64,000 nt of DNA from contig NZ_CP014989.1 in the NCBI RefSeq assembly GCF_001685415.1, positions 2,046,001 to 2,110,000 on the forward strand, in the 5' to 3' direction. Position numbers and translations under genes: made by a program. The stretch's first letter is position 1; the number at the start of each line of letters is the position of its first letter. Positions 29,268 through 37,945 of the stretch are shown piece after piece. The notes under the pieces were generated by a model, which saw only the letters and a list, made by a program, of their open reading frames with translations, made no database searches and was not told the DNA's origin. Source of the DNA: Serinicoccus hydrothermalis. Its GTDB lineage: Bacteria > Actinomycetota > Actinomycetes > Actinomycetales > Dermatophilaceae.

Positions 29268-31690
29268 CGACCCTCCTCGTCCGCCGACCCACCGGTCGGG
29301 GCGGCTGCCGGTGCCGACACCCGCGGTCCCTGCCGGACGGCGCGTGCCAGGCCGAGCACGAGCACCAGCCCGGCCAGACCCCCGAGCACCCAGTAGACCC
29401 AGATGCCGGTGGGCTGCACCCGCACGTCGATCGGCACGGGCTCGCCCAGGGTGGTCCCTCCCGGCGTGCTCAGCGTCGCGGTCAGCTCGGTCTCGCCCCG
29501 GGTGATGGACCGCGCCTCGAAGGACACCGAGGCACGGCTGTCCGCGCCGATGCTGACCGGATCGGGCTGGCGGATGACCTGCAGCCGCCCGTTGGACGCG
29601 ACCACCTCGAGGACGAGGTCGTCGAGGGCCACGCCGAGCTCGTTGACCACGGTGATGTTGATCTCCCCCTGGTCGGTGAGGAAGTTGACGGTGCTGGGAC
29701 GCACGGCGACGCCCTCGCGGGTCGAGCCGACGTCCTCGCGCAGCACCGACCGGGCGGTGGTCCACCCCGTCTCCTCCGACCGCCAGCGGCCCGACCACAA
29801 CGCGCTGAGCACCGACCTCCAGGACTGCGTGGCGGTCGTGTCGCGGAGCACGCCCTCGAGGTCGTCCAGCTCCTGCGCCGTGGTGCCCAGCGCGGCGGCG
29901 CGCTCGTCGGTGAGCGGGGACTGCCCCGGCCCGAGGAGGTCCACGAGATCACCCAGCACCGCCTCCTGGGGCGCCTCGCCGGTGAGCCGCAGCGCCTCGC
30001 TGCCCTGGGCCCCTTCCACCAGGTCCTGCGCGCTCACCGGTCGCAGCCACGGCGCGGCCCGCCAGCCCTCGCTGAGCTGACCGAGCACCTCGGGCGGCGC
30101 GGGGGATGGGCGAGGGGGTGCGACGACCAGCTCCCGCGGGTCGCCGGGTGCCTCGAGGTAGGTGCCGAGGGTGTGGGCCAGGAGCTGCTGGGCCGCGGCC
30201 CCCGAGCCGCGCAGCTCGGCCACGTCCTGGCTCTGCGCCACCAGCGCGGAGGTCCAGGAGTCGACACCGAGGGCGGTCACCCCGTCGGCCTCCTGCAGCG
30301 GGATGGCACCTCGCCGTGGCATGGCCGCGCTGTCCGCGGTGAAGCTCTCCCGGGGGAGGATCACCACACCCAGGTCCTCGCCGGTCCCGTCCTGCTCCCG
30401 AGCGGAGTCGACGAGCTCGACCATCCGCGTCATGAGGTCGCCGCTCGGCGACGGGGCGAGCGGCCAGGCCACGTCGTGCCGGCCCGTGCCGAGCAGAGGT
30501 GCCAGGGTGTCCGTGGCGCCCACCGGTGAGGTGGCCAGGAGTCCGCCCGCCTGCGCCGGCGGCACCGCGTGGCGGGTCAGCTGCACCAGGTCGGGGTCGT
30601 TGCTCGGCAGCCACCACACCTGGTCGTCCGGCAGGCCGGCCAACCGGGTGCGCAGCGTCCCCAGCGCCTGCTCCACGTCCGCGGCGGTCGCCGGGGTCGT
30701 CGGCTCGTCCTCGGTCGGTTCCGGCGTCGCCGACTGGGTGCTCGCGTCGTCGTCGGGGACGGGGGCCGGGACCGTCCCGGTCGCGCTCCCGGCATCCGCC
30801 GGAGCGCTCGGTGTGGCCGTCGTCCCCTCCGGGGCCGGCGTCGGTGCCGGGTCGCCCTCCGTGGGGTCGGTGTCCTGCGCCGCCTCCGGGGTGAAGAGCG
30901 GCGGTGCGGGGCGCAGCCCCACCAGCGCGGCCGGGTCGACGACATAGGTGACGCCCGGGAGGAGCAGGTCGTCCAGCCAGCCGGTGACGGCGGAGTCCTC
31001 GCCGATCGCCGAGAGCCACGCGGCGGCGTGCACCTCCTCCACCGGGCTGAGGAGGTCGGGGTCCGGCGGCAGCGTCAGCGGCACGACCCAGGAGGTGTCG
31101 AGCGGGGTCTGGATCTCCTCGGTCCCCGCACTGACCAGGGTGGTCCGCAGCCGGACCGGGCCGGCACCCTCCTGCGCCTCGCCGTCCTCCCCGGCGCTGA
31201 TGACGAGGGGCAGCACCTGGGCGGCGGACGGCAGGTCCTCGGTCACCTCCGGGGGCACCTCGACCTGGAAGGGGACCGCCTGGGACGGGGCCACCACGGG
31301 GCCCACGTCGTCGTCGCCCAGTGCGAGCACGGGACCGTCGAGGTCCCGTCCGTCGTCGAGCCACTGCGAGACCTGGCGGCGGGAGGTCAGCCCCGTGGAC
31401 GACACGCTGGCGCCCAGACTGGTGACCCGGTGCGACGTCTCACCGCGGTTGATGAGCCGCCCGGTGAGCGTGACCGCCTCCCCCGGCGTCACGACGACGG
31501 GGTCGACGTCGTCCAGCACCACGGCGACGTCGTCGGCGGCACTGGTCGCGACCGGACCCTGCCGCAGGTCGGCGGCTGAAGCCGACGGTCCGGGCTGCAG
31601 GGACGACGCGGTCAGGGCGGCGAGGAGGGCGAGCACGGGCAGGGTCCGGGAGCGGACCGCCCCCGGGGCGCGGGCAGGGACTCTGGTCAC
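29264..31690 (-). CDS. DUF6049 family secreted/membrane-anchored protein
   Basis: An 808-residue protein starting at GTG 31690. A signal peptide (residues 1 to about 39: basic start, SRTLPVLALLAALTASSL, then ASA) exports it. Beta-rich repeats follow, with a Pro/Thr/Ala-rich linker near 250-310 and an Ig-like stretch near the end (INITVVNELGVALDDLVLEV). One helix near 767-789 (GIWVYWVLGGLAGLVLVLGLA) anchors it, leaving a short cytoplasmic tail. It corresponds to Rv3909, always next to MurJ in actinobacteria; function unknown, probably an external partner in cell-wall assembly. Its stop overlaps the murJ ATG. Confidence 0.9.
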   Translation of the reverse strand: MTRVPARAPGAVRSRTLPVLALLAALTASSLQPGPSASAADLRQGPVATSAADDVAVVLDDVDPVVVTPGEAVTLTGRLINRGETSHRVTSLGASVSSTGLTSRRQVSQWLDDGRDLDGPVLALGDDDVGPVVAPSQAVPFQVEVPPEVTEDLPSAAQVLPLVISAGEDGEAQEGAGPVRLRTTLVSAGTEEIQTPLDTSWVVPLTLPPDPDLLSPVEEVHAAAWLSAIGEDSAVTGWLDDLLLPGVTYVVDPAALVGLRPAPPLFTPEAAQDTDPTEGDPAPTPAPEGTTATPSAPADAGSATGTVPAPVPDDDASTQSATPEPTEDEPTTPATAADVEQALGTLRTRLAGLPDDQVWWLPSNDPDLVQLTRHAVPPAQAGGLLATSPVGATDTLAPLLGTGRHDVAWPLAPSPSGDLMTRMVELVDSAREQDGTGEDLGVVILPRESFTADSAAMPRRGAIPLQEADGVTALGVDSWTSALVAQSQDVAELRGSGAAAQQLLAHTLGTYLEAPGDPRELVVAPPRPSPAPPEVLGQLSEGWRAAPWLRPVSAQDLVEGAQGSEALRLTGEAPQEAVLGDLVDLLGPGQSPLTDERAAALGTTAQELDDLEGVLRDTTATQSWRSVLSALWSGRWRSEETGWTTARSVLREDVGSTREGVAVRPSTVNFLTDQGEINITVVNELGVALDDLVLEVVASNGRLQVIRQPDPVSIGADSRASVSFEARSITRGETELTATLSTPGGTTLGEPVPIDVRVQPTGIWVYWVLGGLAGLVLVLGLARAVRQGPRVSAPAAAPTGGSADEEGR

Positions 31691-31697
31691 GGACGTC

Positions 31698-32183
31698 TCA
31701 GGCGCTCCGGGTGAGGCGGTACCACGCCTCGCGGGCGATCCGGCGCTCGTTGGGGAAGGTGAGCTTGCGGTGCACCTCGTCCAGCGGCGCCCAGACCGCG
31801 TCGATCGCCTCGTGGTCGGGGTCGTTGTCGATGGTGAGGTGGCCACCGGTCGCCTCGAGCAGGTAGTGGTGGACCATCTTGTGGATCCGGTGGGACGGGG
31901 TGGTGAACCAGTACTCGATCGTGCCGAGGGTGATGAGCACCCGGCCCTCGATGCCGGTCTCCTCGGCCACCTCGCGCTCGGCGGTCTGCACCAGCGTCTC
32001 GCCCGGCTCGACATGGCCCTTGGGAAGGCACCACTCGACCCGTCCGGAGCGGTTGCGCCGGGCGATGATGGCGATCCGGGCCCGTCCCTCCACGACGTCG
32101 ATGACGACCCCGCCGGCCGAGGTCTCGTTGACCGACGGCAACCGACGCGTCCCCAGGTGCTGGCGGGGAGGCGTGGTGGTCAT
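31698..32183 (-). CDS. Nudix hydrolase, MutT4-like
   Basis: A 161-residue Nudix protein. The Nudix box GHVEPGETLVQTAEREVAEETG (56-77) matches GX5EX7REUXEEXGU fully. The N-terminus is SAGGVVIDVVEGRARIAII and the substrate side shows WCLPKGHVEP. It is the equivalent of M. tuberculosis MutT4 (Rv3908), which hydrolyses nucleoside diphosphate derivatives; the exact substrate cannot be read from sequence. A -10 box TACAGT ends six bases before the ATG, so the transcript is probably leaderless. It heads the minus-strand operon Nudix-DUF6049-murJ-sigM. Confidence 0.92.
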   Translation of the reverse strand: MTTTPPRQHLGTRRLPSVNETSAGGVVIDVVEGRARIAIIARRNRSGRVEWCLPKGHVEPGETLVQTAEREVAEETGIEGRVLITLGTIEYWFTTPSHRIHKMVHHYLLEATGGHLTIDNDPDHEAIDAVWAPLDEVHRKLTFPNERRIAREAWYRLTRSA

Positions 32184-32264
32184 CTCCCCACTGTAACGAG
32201 TGGGCCCGGCCCGGATCGGGAGCGACGGCACGCCCGCACGGGCAGGCCGACTACCCTGGATCTG
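32184..32264. promoter_or_regulatory. Divergent leaderless promoters between nudix and cca
   Basis: The 81-bp gap has a minus-strand -10 TACAGT (32190-32195) six bases from the nudix ATG and a plus-strand -10 TACCCT (32252-32257) seven bases from the cca ATG. Both distances put the transcription start at the start codon. No Shine-Dalgarno is seen for cca. Confidence 0.6.
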
Positions 32265-33740
32265 ATGTCCGCCACCGAGATCACGAGCGACGGCGCGCTG
32301 CTCCTGCGCGCCCTGCGCGAGCTGACCCCGTCGATGGAGCTGCTGACCGAGGTCGGCGAGCTCTTCGCCGCGGCCGGCCACGACGTGGCGCTCGTGGGCG
32401 GTCCGGTCCGGGACGCCTTCCTGGGCAGGACCTCGACGGATCTCGACTTCACCACCTCCGCCGGCCCCGACGAGATCGAGCGGACGCTGGCCGGCTGGGC
32501 CGACACCACCTGGGACGTCGGGCGGGCCTTCGGCACGATCGGTGCGCGGCGCGGGGACATGACCCTGGAGTTCACCACCTACCGCGCGGACGCCTACGAC
32601 GGCACGACCCGCAAGCCGGTCGTCGCCTTCGGCGACTCGTTGGAGGAGGACCTCGTCCGCCGGGACTTCCGGGTCAACGCCATGGCGCTGCGGCTGCCCG
32701 ACCTCACCTTCGTCGACCCGCACGGGGGTCTGGAGGACCTGGCGGCCCGGCGGCTGCGCACCCCGCACCGCCCCGAGGTGTCCTTCAGCGACGACCCGCT
32801 GCGCATGATGCGGGCCGCCCGGTTCACCGCCCAGCTCGGCTTCGTCCCCGACGACGAGGTGCGGGCGGCGACGACCGACATGGCGCAACGCCTGCAGATC
32901 GTCTCGGCCGAGCGGGTCCGTGACGAGCTGGTCAAGCTCGTGCTGGCGGCCGACCCCCGCGCCGGGCTCGAGGTCATGGTCTCCACCGGTCTGGCCGAGC
33001 AGGTGCTCCCCGAGCTCCCCGCCCTCCAGCTCGAGGTCGACGAGCACCACCGGCACAAGGACGTCTACGAGCACAGCCTCACCGTGCTGCAGCAGGCGAT
33101 CGACCTCGAGGACGCGCCGGACGCCGAGGGAGAGGACGTGGTGCCCGGACCGGACCTCGTGCTGCGGCTCGCGGCATTGCTGCACGACATCGGCAAGCCG
33201 GCCACCCGGCGCTTCGAGCCGGGCGGCGGGGTGAGCTTCCACCACCACGAGGTCGTCGGGGCCAAGATGACCCGGTCCCGGCTCCGGGCGCTGCGCTTCG
33301 ACAAGGACACGGTGAAGGCCGTCACCCGCCTCGTCGAGCTGCACCTGCGCTTCCACGGCTACGGCACCGGCGAATGGAGCGACTCGGCCGTCCGCCGCTA
33401 CGTCACGGACGCCGGGCCGCTCCTGGGCCGGCTGCACAAGCTCACCCGGTCGGACTGCACCACCCGCAACCGGCGCAAGGCGGCGCGCCTGGCCGCGAGC
33501 TACGACCACCTCGAGGAGCGGATCGACCGGCTCCGCGAGGAGGAGGAGCTGGCCGCCGTGCGCCCCGAGCTGGACGGCCACCAGATCGGCGAGGCCCTGG
33601 GGATCCCGCCGGGGCCGGAGCTGGGCCGCGCCTACCAGCACCTGCTGGCCGTCCGGCTGGACCAGGGCCTGCTGGGAGAGGACGGCGCCCGCGCCGAGCT
33701 CCTGAGGTGGTGGGCGGAGCAGGAGCGCAGCGGTGGGTAG
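32265..33740 (+). CDS. cca: CCA tRNA nucleotidyltransferase
   Basis: A 491-residue class II nucleotidyltransferase that adds or repairs the 3'-CCA of tRNAs; the tRNAs of this window lack encoded CCA. The polymerase-beta-like head has VALVGGPVRDAFLGRTSTDLDF with the metal-binding Asp59 and Asp61. The neck includes VRRDFRVNAMALRL and DDPLRMMRAARF. A C-terminal HD domain has HSLTVLQQA, LAALLHDIGKPATR and FHHHEVVGAKM, as in the M. tuberculosis protein annotated PcnA (Rv3907c). The start ATG 32265 fits both the family and the leaderless promoter. The next gene overlaps its stop. Confidence 0.95.
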   Translation: MSATEITSDGALLLRALRELTPSMELLTEVGELFAAAGHDVALVGGPVRDAFLGRTSTDLDFTTSAGPDEIERTLAGWADTTWDVGRAFGTIGARRGDMTLEFTTYRADAYDGTTRKPVVAFGDSLEEDLVRRDFRVNAMALRLPDLTFVDPHGGLEDLAARRLRTPHRPEVSFSDDPLRMMRAARFTAQLGFVPDDEVRAATTDMAQRLQIVSAERVRDELVKLVLAADPRAGLEVMVSTGLAEQVLPELPALQLEVDEHHRHKDVYEHSLTVLQQAIDLEDAPDAEGEDVVPGPDLVLRLAALLHDIGKPATRRFEPGGGVSFHHHEVVGAKMTRSRLRALRFDKDTVKAVTRLVELHLRFHGYGTGEWSDSAVRRYVTDAGPLLGRLHKLTRSDCTTRNRRKAARLAASYDHLEERIDRLREEEELAAVRPELDGHQIGEALGIPPGPELGRAYQHLLAVRLDQGLLGEDGARAELLRWWAEQERSGG

Positions 33741-34329
33741 GCACCGCTCCGCCCGGCACGGCGAGCGACCCGCGAGCACCCACGCGCTCCTGCTGACCGG
33801 CATACCGTGGGTCACCCTCGTCCTGGTGCTGACGCTCGTGCTCGGGGGCTGGCAGCTGCTGCGTCCGCAGACGTATGCCGCGCAGGCCACCGTCACCGCC
33901 ACCGAGGAGCGCGCCGCCGACCGGACCTCGGTGCGTCTCACCGAGCCCGGGCTCGCCCGGGAGGTGGAGGCGGCCGTCGAGCTGGGCGATGACCTGCGCG
34001 GCAGCGTGGACCTGTCCGTGCGGCACGAGCAGGCGGACCTGCGGGTCCACGTCCTCGCGCAGGCGCCCGACCCGCGGCTCGCCGTCCTGGCCGCGGACAC
34101 GGCGGCGGCGCTCACCGTCGCGGACAGCCCGGACGAGCTGGAGCTGGTCGAGGCGGCCGAGGTGCCCACGGAGCCGGTGGACCGGGGAGGACCCGGCTGG
34201 CTCGTGCTGGCCGCGCTGGGGCTGGTCGTGGCGCTCTGGGCCGAGGGCGTGCACCGGACGTGGTCGCGGGGCGGCGACTCTGACTCCGGTGCCGACACCG
34301 GGGCGGGGCAGCCGGCGAGGGTCTCGTGA
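33733..34329 (+). CDS. Wzz/chain-length-determinant-like two-helix membrane protein
   Basis: A 198-residue protein with GTG start inside the cca stop region. A helix at about 19-43 (ALLLTGIPWVTLVLVLTLVLGGWQLL) and one at about 158-177 (GWLVLAALGLVVALWAEGV) frame an extracytoplasmic domain with YAAQATVTATEERAADRTSVRLTEP, LAREVEAAVELGDDLRGSVDLSV and VLAADTAAALTVADSP. That topology and the mixed helix/beta loop are those of Wzz-type polysaccharide co-polymerases, although it is short and has no kinase part. It overlaps the acyltransferase by 4 bp, which supports a role in surface glycans. The call is by topology only. Confidence 0.6.
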   Translation: MGRHRSARHGERPASTHALLLTGIPWVTLVLVLTLVLGGWQLLRPQTYAAQATVTATEERAADRTSVRLTEPGLAREVEAAVELGDDLRGSVDLSVRHEQADLRVHVLAQAPDPRLAVLAADTAAALTVADSPDELELVEAAEVPTEPVDRGGPGWLVLAALGLVVALWAEGVHRTWSRGGDSDSGADTGAGQPARVS

Positions 34330-36629
34330 CCTCCGCGCAGGCACCGCTCACCCGGAGCCGGGCCAGGGCGCTGCACGCGGCCCGGCACGCGCTGCGGGTG
34401 CCGCCGGTCCCCCGTGACTTCCGCGCCGACATCGAGGGGATGCGCGCGGTCGCGGTGCTGGGCGTCATGCTCTGGCACGCGGGCGTGACGCTGCTGCCCG
34501 GCGGCTTCACCGGTGTCGACGTCTTCTTCGTCGTGAGCGGCTTCCTCATGACCTCGCTGCTGCTCGAGGAGGGCCGCTCCCGGGGCCGGATCGACCTCGC
34601 CCGCTTCTACGCGCGACGCGCCCGGCGGCTGCTCCCGGCCGCGCTCGCCGCGCTGGCCGGGACCGCGCTCATGACGGTGCTCTTCCTGCCGCGCGCCCGC
34701 TGGTCCGAGGTGGGCGGCGACCTCGTCGCGTCGGCCACCTACGTCGTCAACTGGCGGATGGCGTGGCGCTCGGTGGACTACCTGGACCTGGAGCGTGCCC
34801 CCAGCCCGCTCCAGCACTACTGGTCGCTGTCCGTCGAGGAGCAGTTCTACCTCGTGTGGCCGGTGATCCTGCTCGGCATCCTCGTGTATGCCGCCGGCCG
34901 GGCCCGTGTCTTCGGTGCCCTCACCTGGACGATCACCCTGGCCCTCTTCGGGGGCTCGCTCGCGCTGTCCTGGTGGTGGACGCTGCAGGAGCCGGCGGCC
35001 TACTTCGTCACCCCGACGCGGGTGCACGAGCTGATGCTGGGCGCGATCGTGGCCCTCGGGGCGCGGGCCTGGCCACGGCTGCCCCGGTGGGTCGCCGCGG
35101 CGGTCGGCTGGGTCGGGCTCGCGCTCATCGTCCTGTCCCTGCTCGTCATCACCCGGGAGACCCCCTTCCCCGGGCTGTGGGCGCTTCTCCCCACGGGAGG
35201 CACCGCGCTCGTGCTGCTCGCCGGGCCGGCCGCCGGCCGCGGCGGGCCGGTCCTCCTGCTGCGCTGGGCGCCGCTGCAGTGGGTCGGGCGGTTGTCCTAC
35301 AGCCTCTACCTCTGGCACTGGCCCTTCGTCGCCGTGGCGGCCGAGCTCGCCCACGTGGGCCGGGGCGGCCCGTCCAGCCTGCCCGTCGGCTGGGGGCTGG
35401 TGGCGCTCCTGCTGTCCGTGGTCCCAGCCTGGTTGTCCTTCGTGCTGGTGGAGGACCCGGTGCGGCGGCACGGACGGGTGCTCGCCGCCCGCCTCACGCC
35501 GGGACAGGCGACCTGGCGGACCCTGCGGCTCGGGCTCAACTGCACCCTGGCGGGGGCGGTCCTCGGGGTCGCGGTCATGGTGGCCGCCCCACCGTCGGCA
35601 ACCGAGAGCACGGCCGCGTGGCGGACCCCGGAGGTCGTGGACGAGATGCGCTCGCCGGTCGGGGCCGACACCCTCGCGGTCGGGGTCGACGAGCCGGCAC
35701 CGGCCACGGCACCGGGCGAGCTGCCGACCCTCGCCACGAGCGCCGGCAGCGGGGTGTCCGACGCGCTCGGCGAGCCACCCGCGGTGGTCGAGGTGCCCCA
35801 GGAGGTGGGGGAGCTCGCGGTGCCCCTGGAGCAGGTGGCGGACGACATCCCGGCGCTGGAGCCGCAGGACTGCTTCGTGAGCCTGAGCGGCACCCGGGTC
35901 GGGGTCTGCGAGGGCGGGGACCCCGACGGCGCGACCACCGTCGCGCTCATCGGCGACAGCCACGCCAGCATGTGGATGACCGCCCTCGACGCGATCGGCC
36001 GGGACCGGGGCTGGAAGGTCGTCGCCATGACGAAGTCCTCCTGCCCCCCGGCGCGGGACCTCACCATCGAGCGGACCGGGCAGGCCAGTGACTACCGGCA
36101 GTGCAGCACCTGGCAGGACAACCTGGACGAGGCCCTGCGGGAGCAGGACCCGGACGTGGTGCTGCTCTCCAGCGCGTCCTACGGCGCCACCGGGGCGGAG
36201 AAGGTCGCCGCCGGGCTCGGCAGGCGGGTCGACATGCTCACGGAGGAGGGTATGCGCGCGGCCCTCGTCCGCGACGTGCCCCGGGCCCCCTTCGACGTCC
36301 CGGCCTGCCTCCTGGAGAACCGGCAGGACGTGCCGCGGTGCGCCTTCGACCGGCAGGAGGGCCTGGACACCTCCGGCACCGGCCACGAGCTGCTGGCCGA
36401 GCAGCGCCCCGAGCTGCCGGTGCTGGACTTCACCACCGCCGTCTGCCCGGGCCGCACGTGCAGCCCGATCGTCGGGGAGGTCGTGGTCTGGCGCGACAGC
36501 AACCACCTGTCGGCGACCTACGTCCGCTCGCTGCGCGACGTCGTGGAGGAGCAGGTGGCGCCGGTCGTCCTCGCCGATCAGGTCGGGGAGACCGCCCGGG
36601 CGGGCGTGGAGCTGGGCACCGGCCGCTGA
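34326..36629 (+). CDS. OafA/YrhL-type acyltransferase with C-terminal SGNH domain
   Basis: A 767-residue membrane acyltransferase. Residues about 30-420 form the acyltransferase-3 domain with ten or more helices; FRADIEGMRAVAVLGVMLWHAG carries the catalytic His, followed by GGFTGVDVFFVVSGFLM and HYWSLSVEEQFYLVWPV. Residues about 430-520 are an acidic linker. The SGNH esterase-like domain has ALIGDSHASMWM (Ser) and WRDSNHLSATY (Asp, His). Such two-domain proteins O-acetylate exported polysaccharides or peptidoglycan, taking acetyl across the membrane. Its last 52 bp overlap the convergent GT87 gene. Confidence 0.93.
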   Translation: MTSAQAPLTRSRARALHAARHALRVPPVPRDFRADIEGMRAVAVLGVMLWHAGVTLLPGGFTGVDVFFVVSGFLMTSLLLEEGRSRGRIDLARFYARRARRLLPAALAALAGTALMTVLFLPRARWSEVGGDLVASATYVVNWRMAWRSVDYLDLERAPSPLQHYWSLSVEEQFYLVWPVILLGILVYAAGRARVFGALTWTITLALFGGSLALSWWWTLQEPAAYFVTPTRVHELMLGAIVALGARAWPRLPRWVAAAVGWVGLALIVLSLLVITRETPFPGLWALLPTGGTALVLLAGPAAGRGGPVLLLRWAPLQWVGRLSYSLYLWHWPFVAVAAELAHVGRGGPSSLPVGWGLVALLLSVVPAWLSFVLVEDPVRRHGRVLAARLTPGQATWRTLRLGLNCTLAGAVLGVAVMVAAPPSATESTAAWRTPEVVDEMRSPVGADTLAVGVDEPAPATAPGELPTLATSAGSGVSDALGEPPAVVEVPQEVGELAVPLEQVADDIPALEPQDCFVSLSGTRVGVCEGGDPDGATTVALIGDSHASMWMTALDAIGRDRGWKVVAMTKSSCPPARDLTIERTGQASDYRQCSTWQDNLDEALREQDPDVVLLSSASYGATGAEKVAAGLGRRVDMLTEEGMRAALVRDVPRAPFDVPACLLENRQDVPRCAFDRQEGLDTSGTGHELLAEQRPELPVLDFTTAVCPGRTCSPIVGEVVVWRDSNHLSATYVRSLRDVVEEQVAPVVLADQVGETARAGVELGTGR

Positions 36630-37945
36630 CCCGGCGCGACCCGGGCCGGGCGGGTGCCCACCCGCCACAGGATCCAGGCCCAGGCCGCCGCCCGCAGGAC
36701 CAGCACCAGGGCATACGCGTCACCCGGCAGCCCCCGCCCCGGGTCGCTGGCGAAGGCCAGGTGCAACCAGGTGGCGAGGAAGGCGAGCCCCTCGGCGAGC
36801 GCCCAGAGCAGGTGCTCGGACCAGCGGGTCGCCCCGAGCGCCAGGAAGGGCAGCACCCACAGACCGGACTGGACCGACAACGAGGCCGCGCTGAGCGCCA
36901 CCACGAGGAGCATGAGGGCGGTGACCTGCTCGACCTCCAGCCGGCGGTGGCGCGAGGCCCGGACCCCCACGACCAGCGCGGCCACCCAGCCCGCCACGGC
37001 GACGGTCGTCGTGACCCACGAGGGGACCGTCGACCCGAGGAGCCGGGGGATCGCCTGCAGGGCGCCGTTGCCGGCGGGCTGCCCCCACCACAGCTGGGCG
37101 GACGACAGCGCCTCCGGCGCCACCGTGACCAGCGGGAGCAGGACGACCAGGGCACCCAGCGCCGTGCCCACCAGGGCCTGCAGCGCCGGCAGGACCCGAC
37201 CGCGACGGATCCCGACGAGCAGGATCGCCGCGAGCAGGAGCAGGGGGAAGGGCCGGACCAGCAGCGCCGCCCCCAGCAGCAGACCGCAGACCCAGGGCCG
37301 GTCGCGACGCCAGGCCCACAGCCCCAGCACCATGAGGGTGACCCCGAGCAGGTCGGTCGAGACGAGGGCCAGCAGCACGACGGCGGGGCTGGCCGCGAGG
37401 TGCGCCGCCTGCCAGGGCGAGCCGGGGAGGAGGCTCACCAGGGCCACGACCGCCGCGGCCAGCAGCGGCACGCAGGCGAGCGCCCACAGGGCGAAGACCC
37501 ACTGCTGGGCGGCCAGTCCCTCACCCGCGGCGGGGGACACCTGGGCGATCAGCCACATCACCAGGCCCGGGAGCGGGGCGGTGCCGGTCGCCGCGCCCTC
37601 CCCGACCCAGGGCAGCGAGCGCTCGGCGAGCGGGGAGCTGACGTGCACGACCGGGAGGTCGGAGTAGCAGGCCCGCCAGAACTGGTCCGGGGTGCTCCAG
37701 CCCTTTATGAGGCAGTGGCCCGAGCGCCACACGCCCAGCGCCAGGGCCAGGGTCCCCAGCGACACCAGGGCCGCGGCGACCCCCGCCAGACCGGAGCCAC
37801 CCACCACCGCGAGCCGGCCCAGCGGGCCGCCGATCGCCCCCGTGGCCCGGGCGACGACCGGGTCCGACCAGGAGGGCACCGCCCAGGGCGGGTCGGCCGG
37901 GCGGGCGCCCTCCCCGGGCCGCCCGGCGGGACCGCCGTCGCTCAC
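36578..37945 (-). CDS. GT87 (DUF2029)-like polyprenol-phosphate mannosyltransferase
   Basis: A 455-residue polytopic protein with about ten helices and Trp-rich loops. A first helix near 48-70 is followed by an extracytoplasmic loop (GWSTPDQFWRACYSDLPVVHVSS) and the stretch AAQQWVFALWALACVPLLAAAV. A TM-dense part includes WAWRRDRPWVCGLLLGAALLVRPFPLLLL, a pattern shared by GT-C enzymes of the GT87 family. These use polyprenyl-phosphate sugars on the outside to extend glycolipids. GTG start overlaps the stop of the penicillin-binding protein gene. Substrate unknown; assignment to GT87 is by overall pattern. Confidence 0.72.
   Translation of the reverse strand: MSDGGPAGRPGEGARPADPPWAVPSWSDPVVARATGAIGGPLGRLAVVGGSGLAGVAAALVSLGTLALALGVWRSGHCLIKGWSTPDQFWRACYSDLPVVHVSSPLAERSLPWVGEGAATGTAPLPGLVMWLIAQVSPAAGEGLAAQQWVFALWALACVPLLAAAVVALVSLLPGSPWQAAHLAASPAVVLLALVSTDLLGVTLMVLGLWAWRRDRPWVCGLLLGAALLVRPFPLLLLAAILLVGIRRGRVLPALQALVGTALGALVVLLPLVTVAPEALSSAQLWWGQPAGNGALQAIPRLLGSTVPSWVTTTVAVAGWVAALVVGVRASRHRRLEVEQVTALMLLVVALSAASLSVQSGLWVLPFLALGATRWSEHLLWALAEGLAFLATWLHLAFASDPGRGLPGDAYALVLVLRAAAWAWILWRVGTRPARVAPGQRPVPSSTPARAVSPT

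Noticed and set aside
31698-36668. A 1656-codon minus-strand open frame across cca, the Wzz-like gene and the acyltransferase
   Set aside because: Only its last 162 codons (the nudix gene) have a family signature. The rest is the antisense of three well-supported genes; stops are rare in GC-rich DNA.
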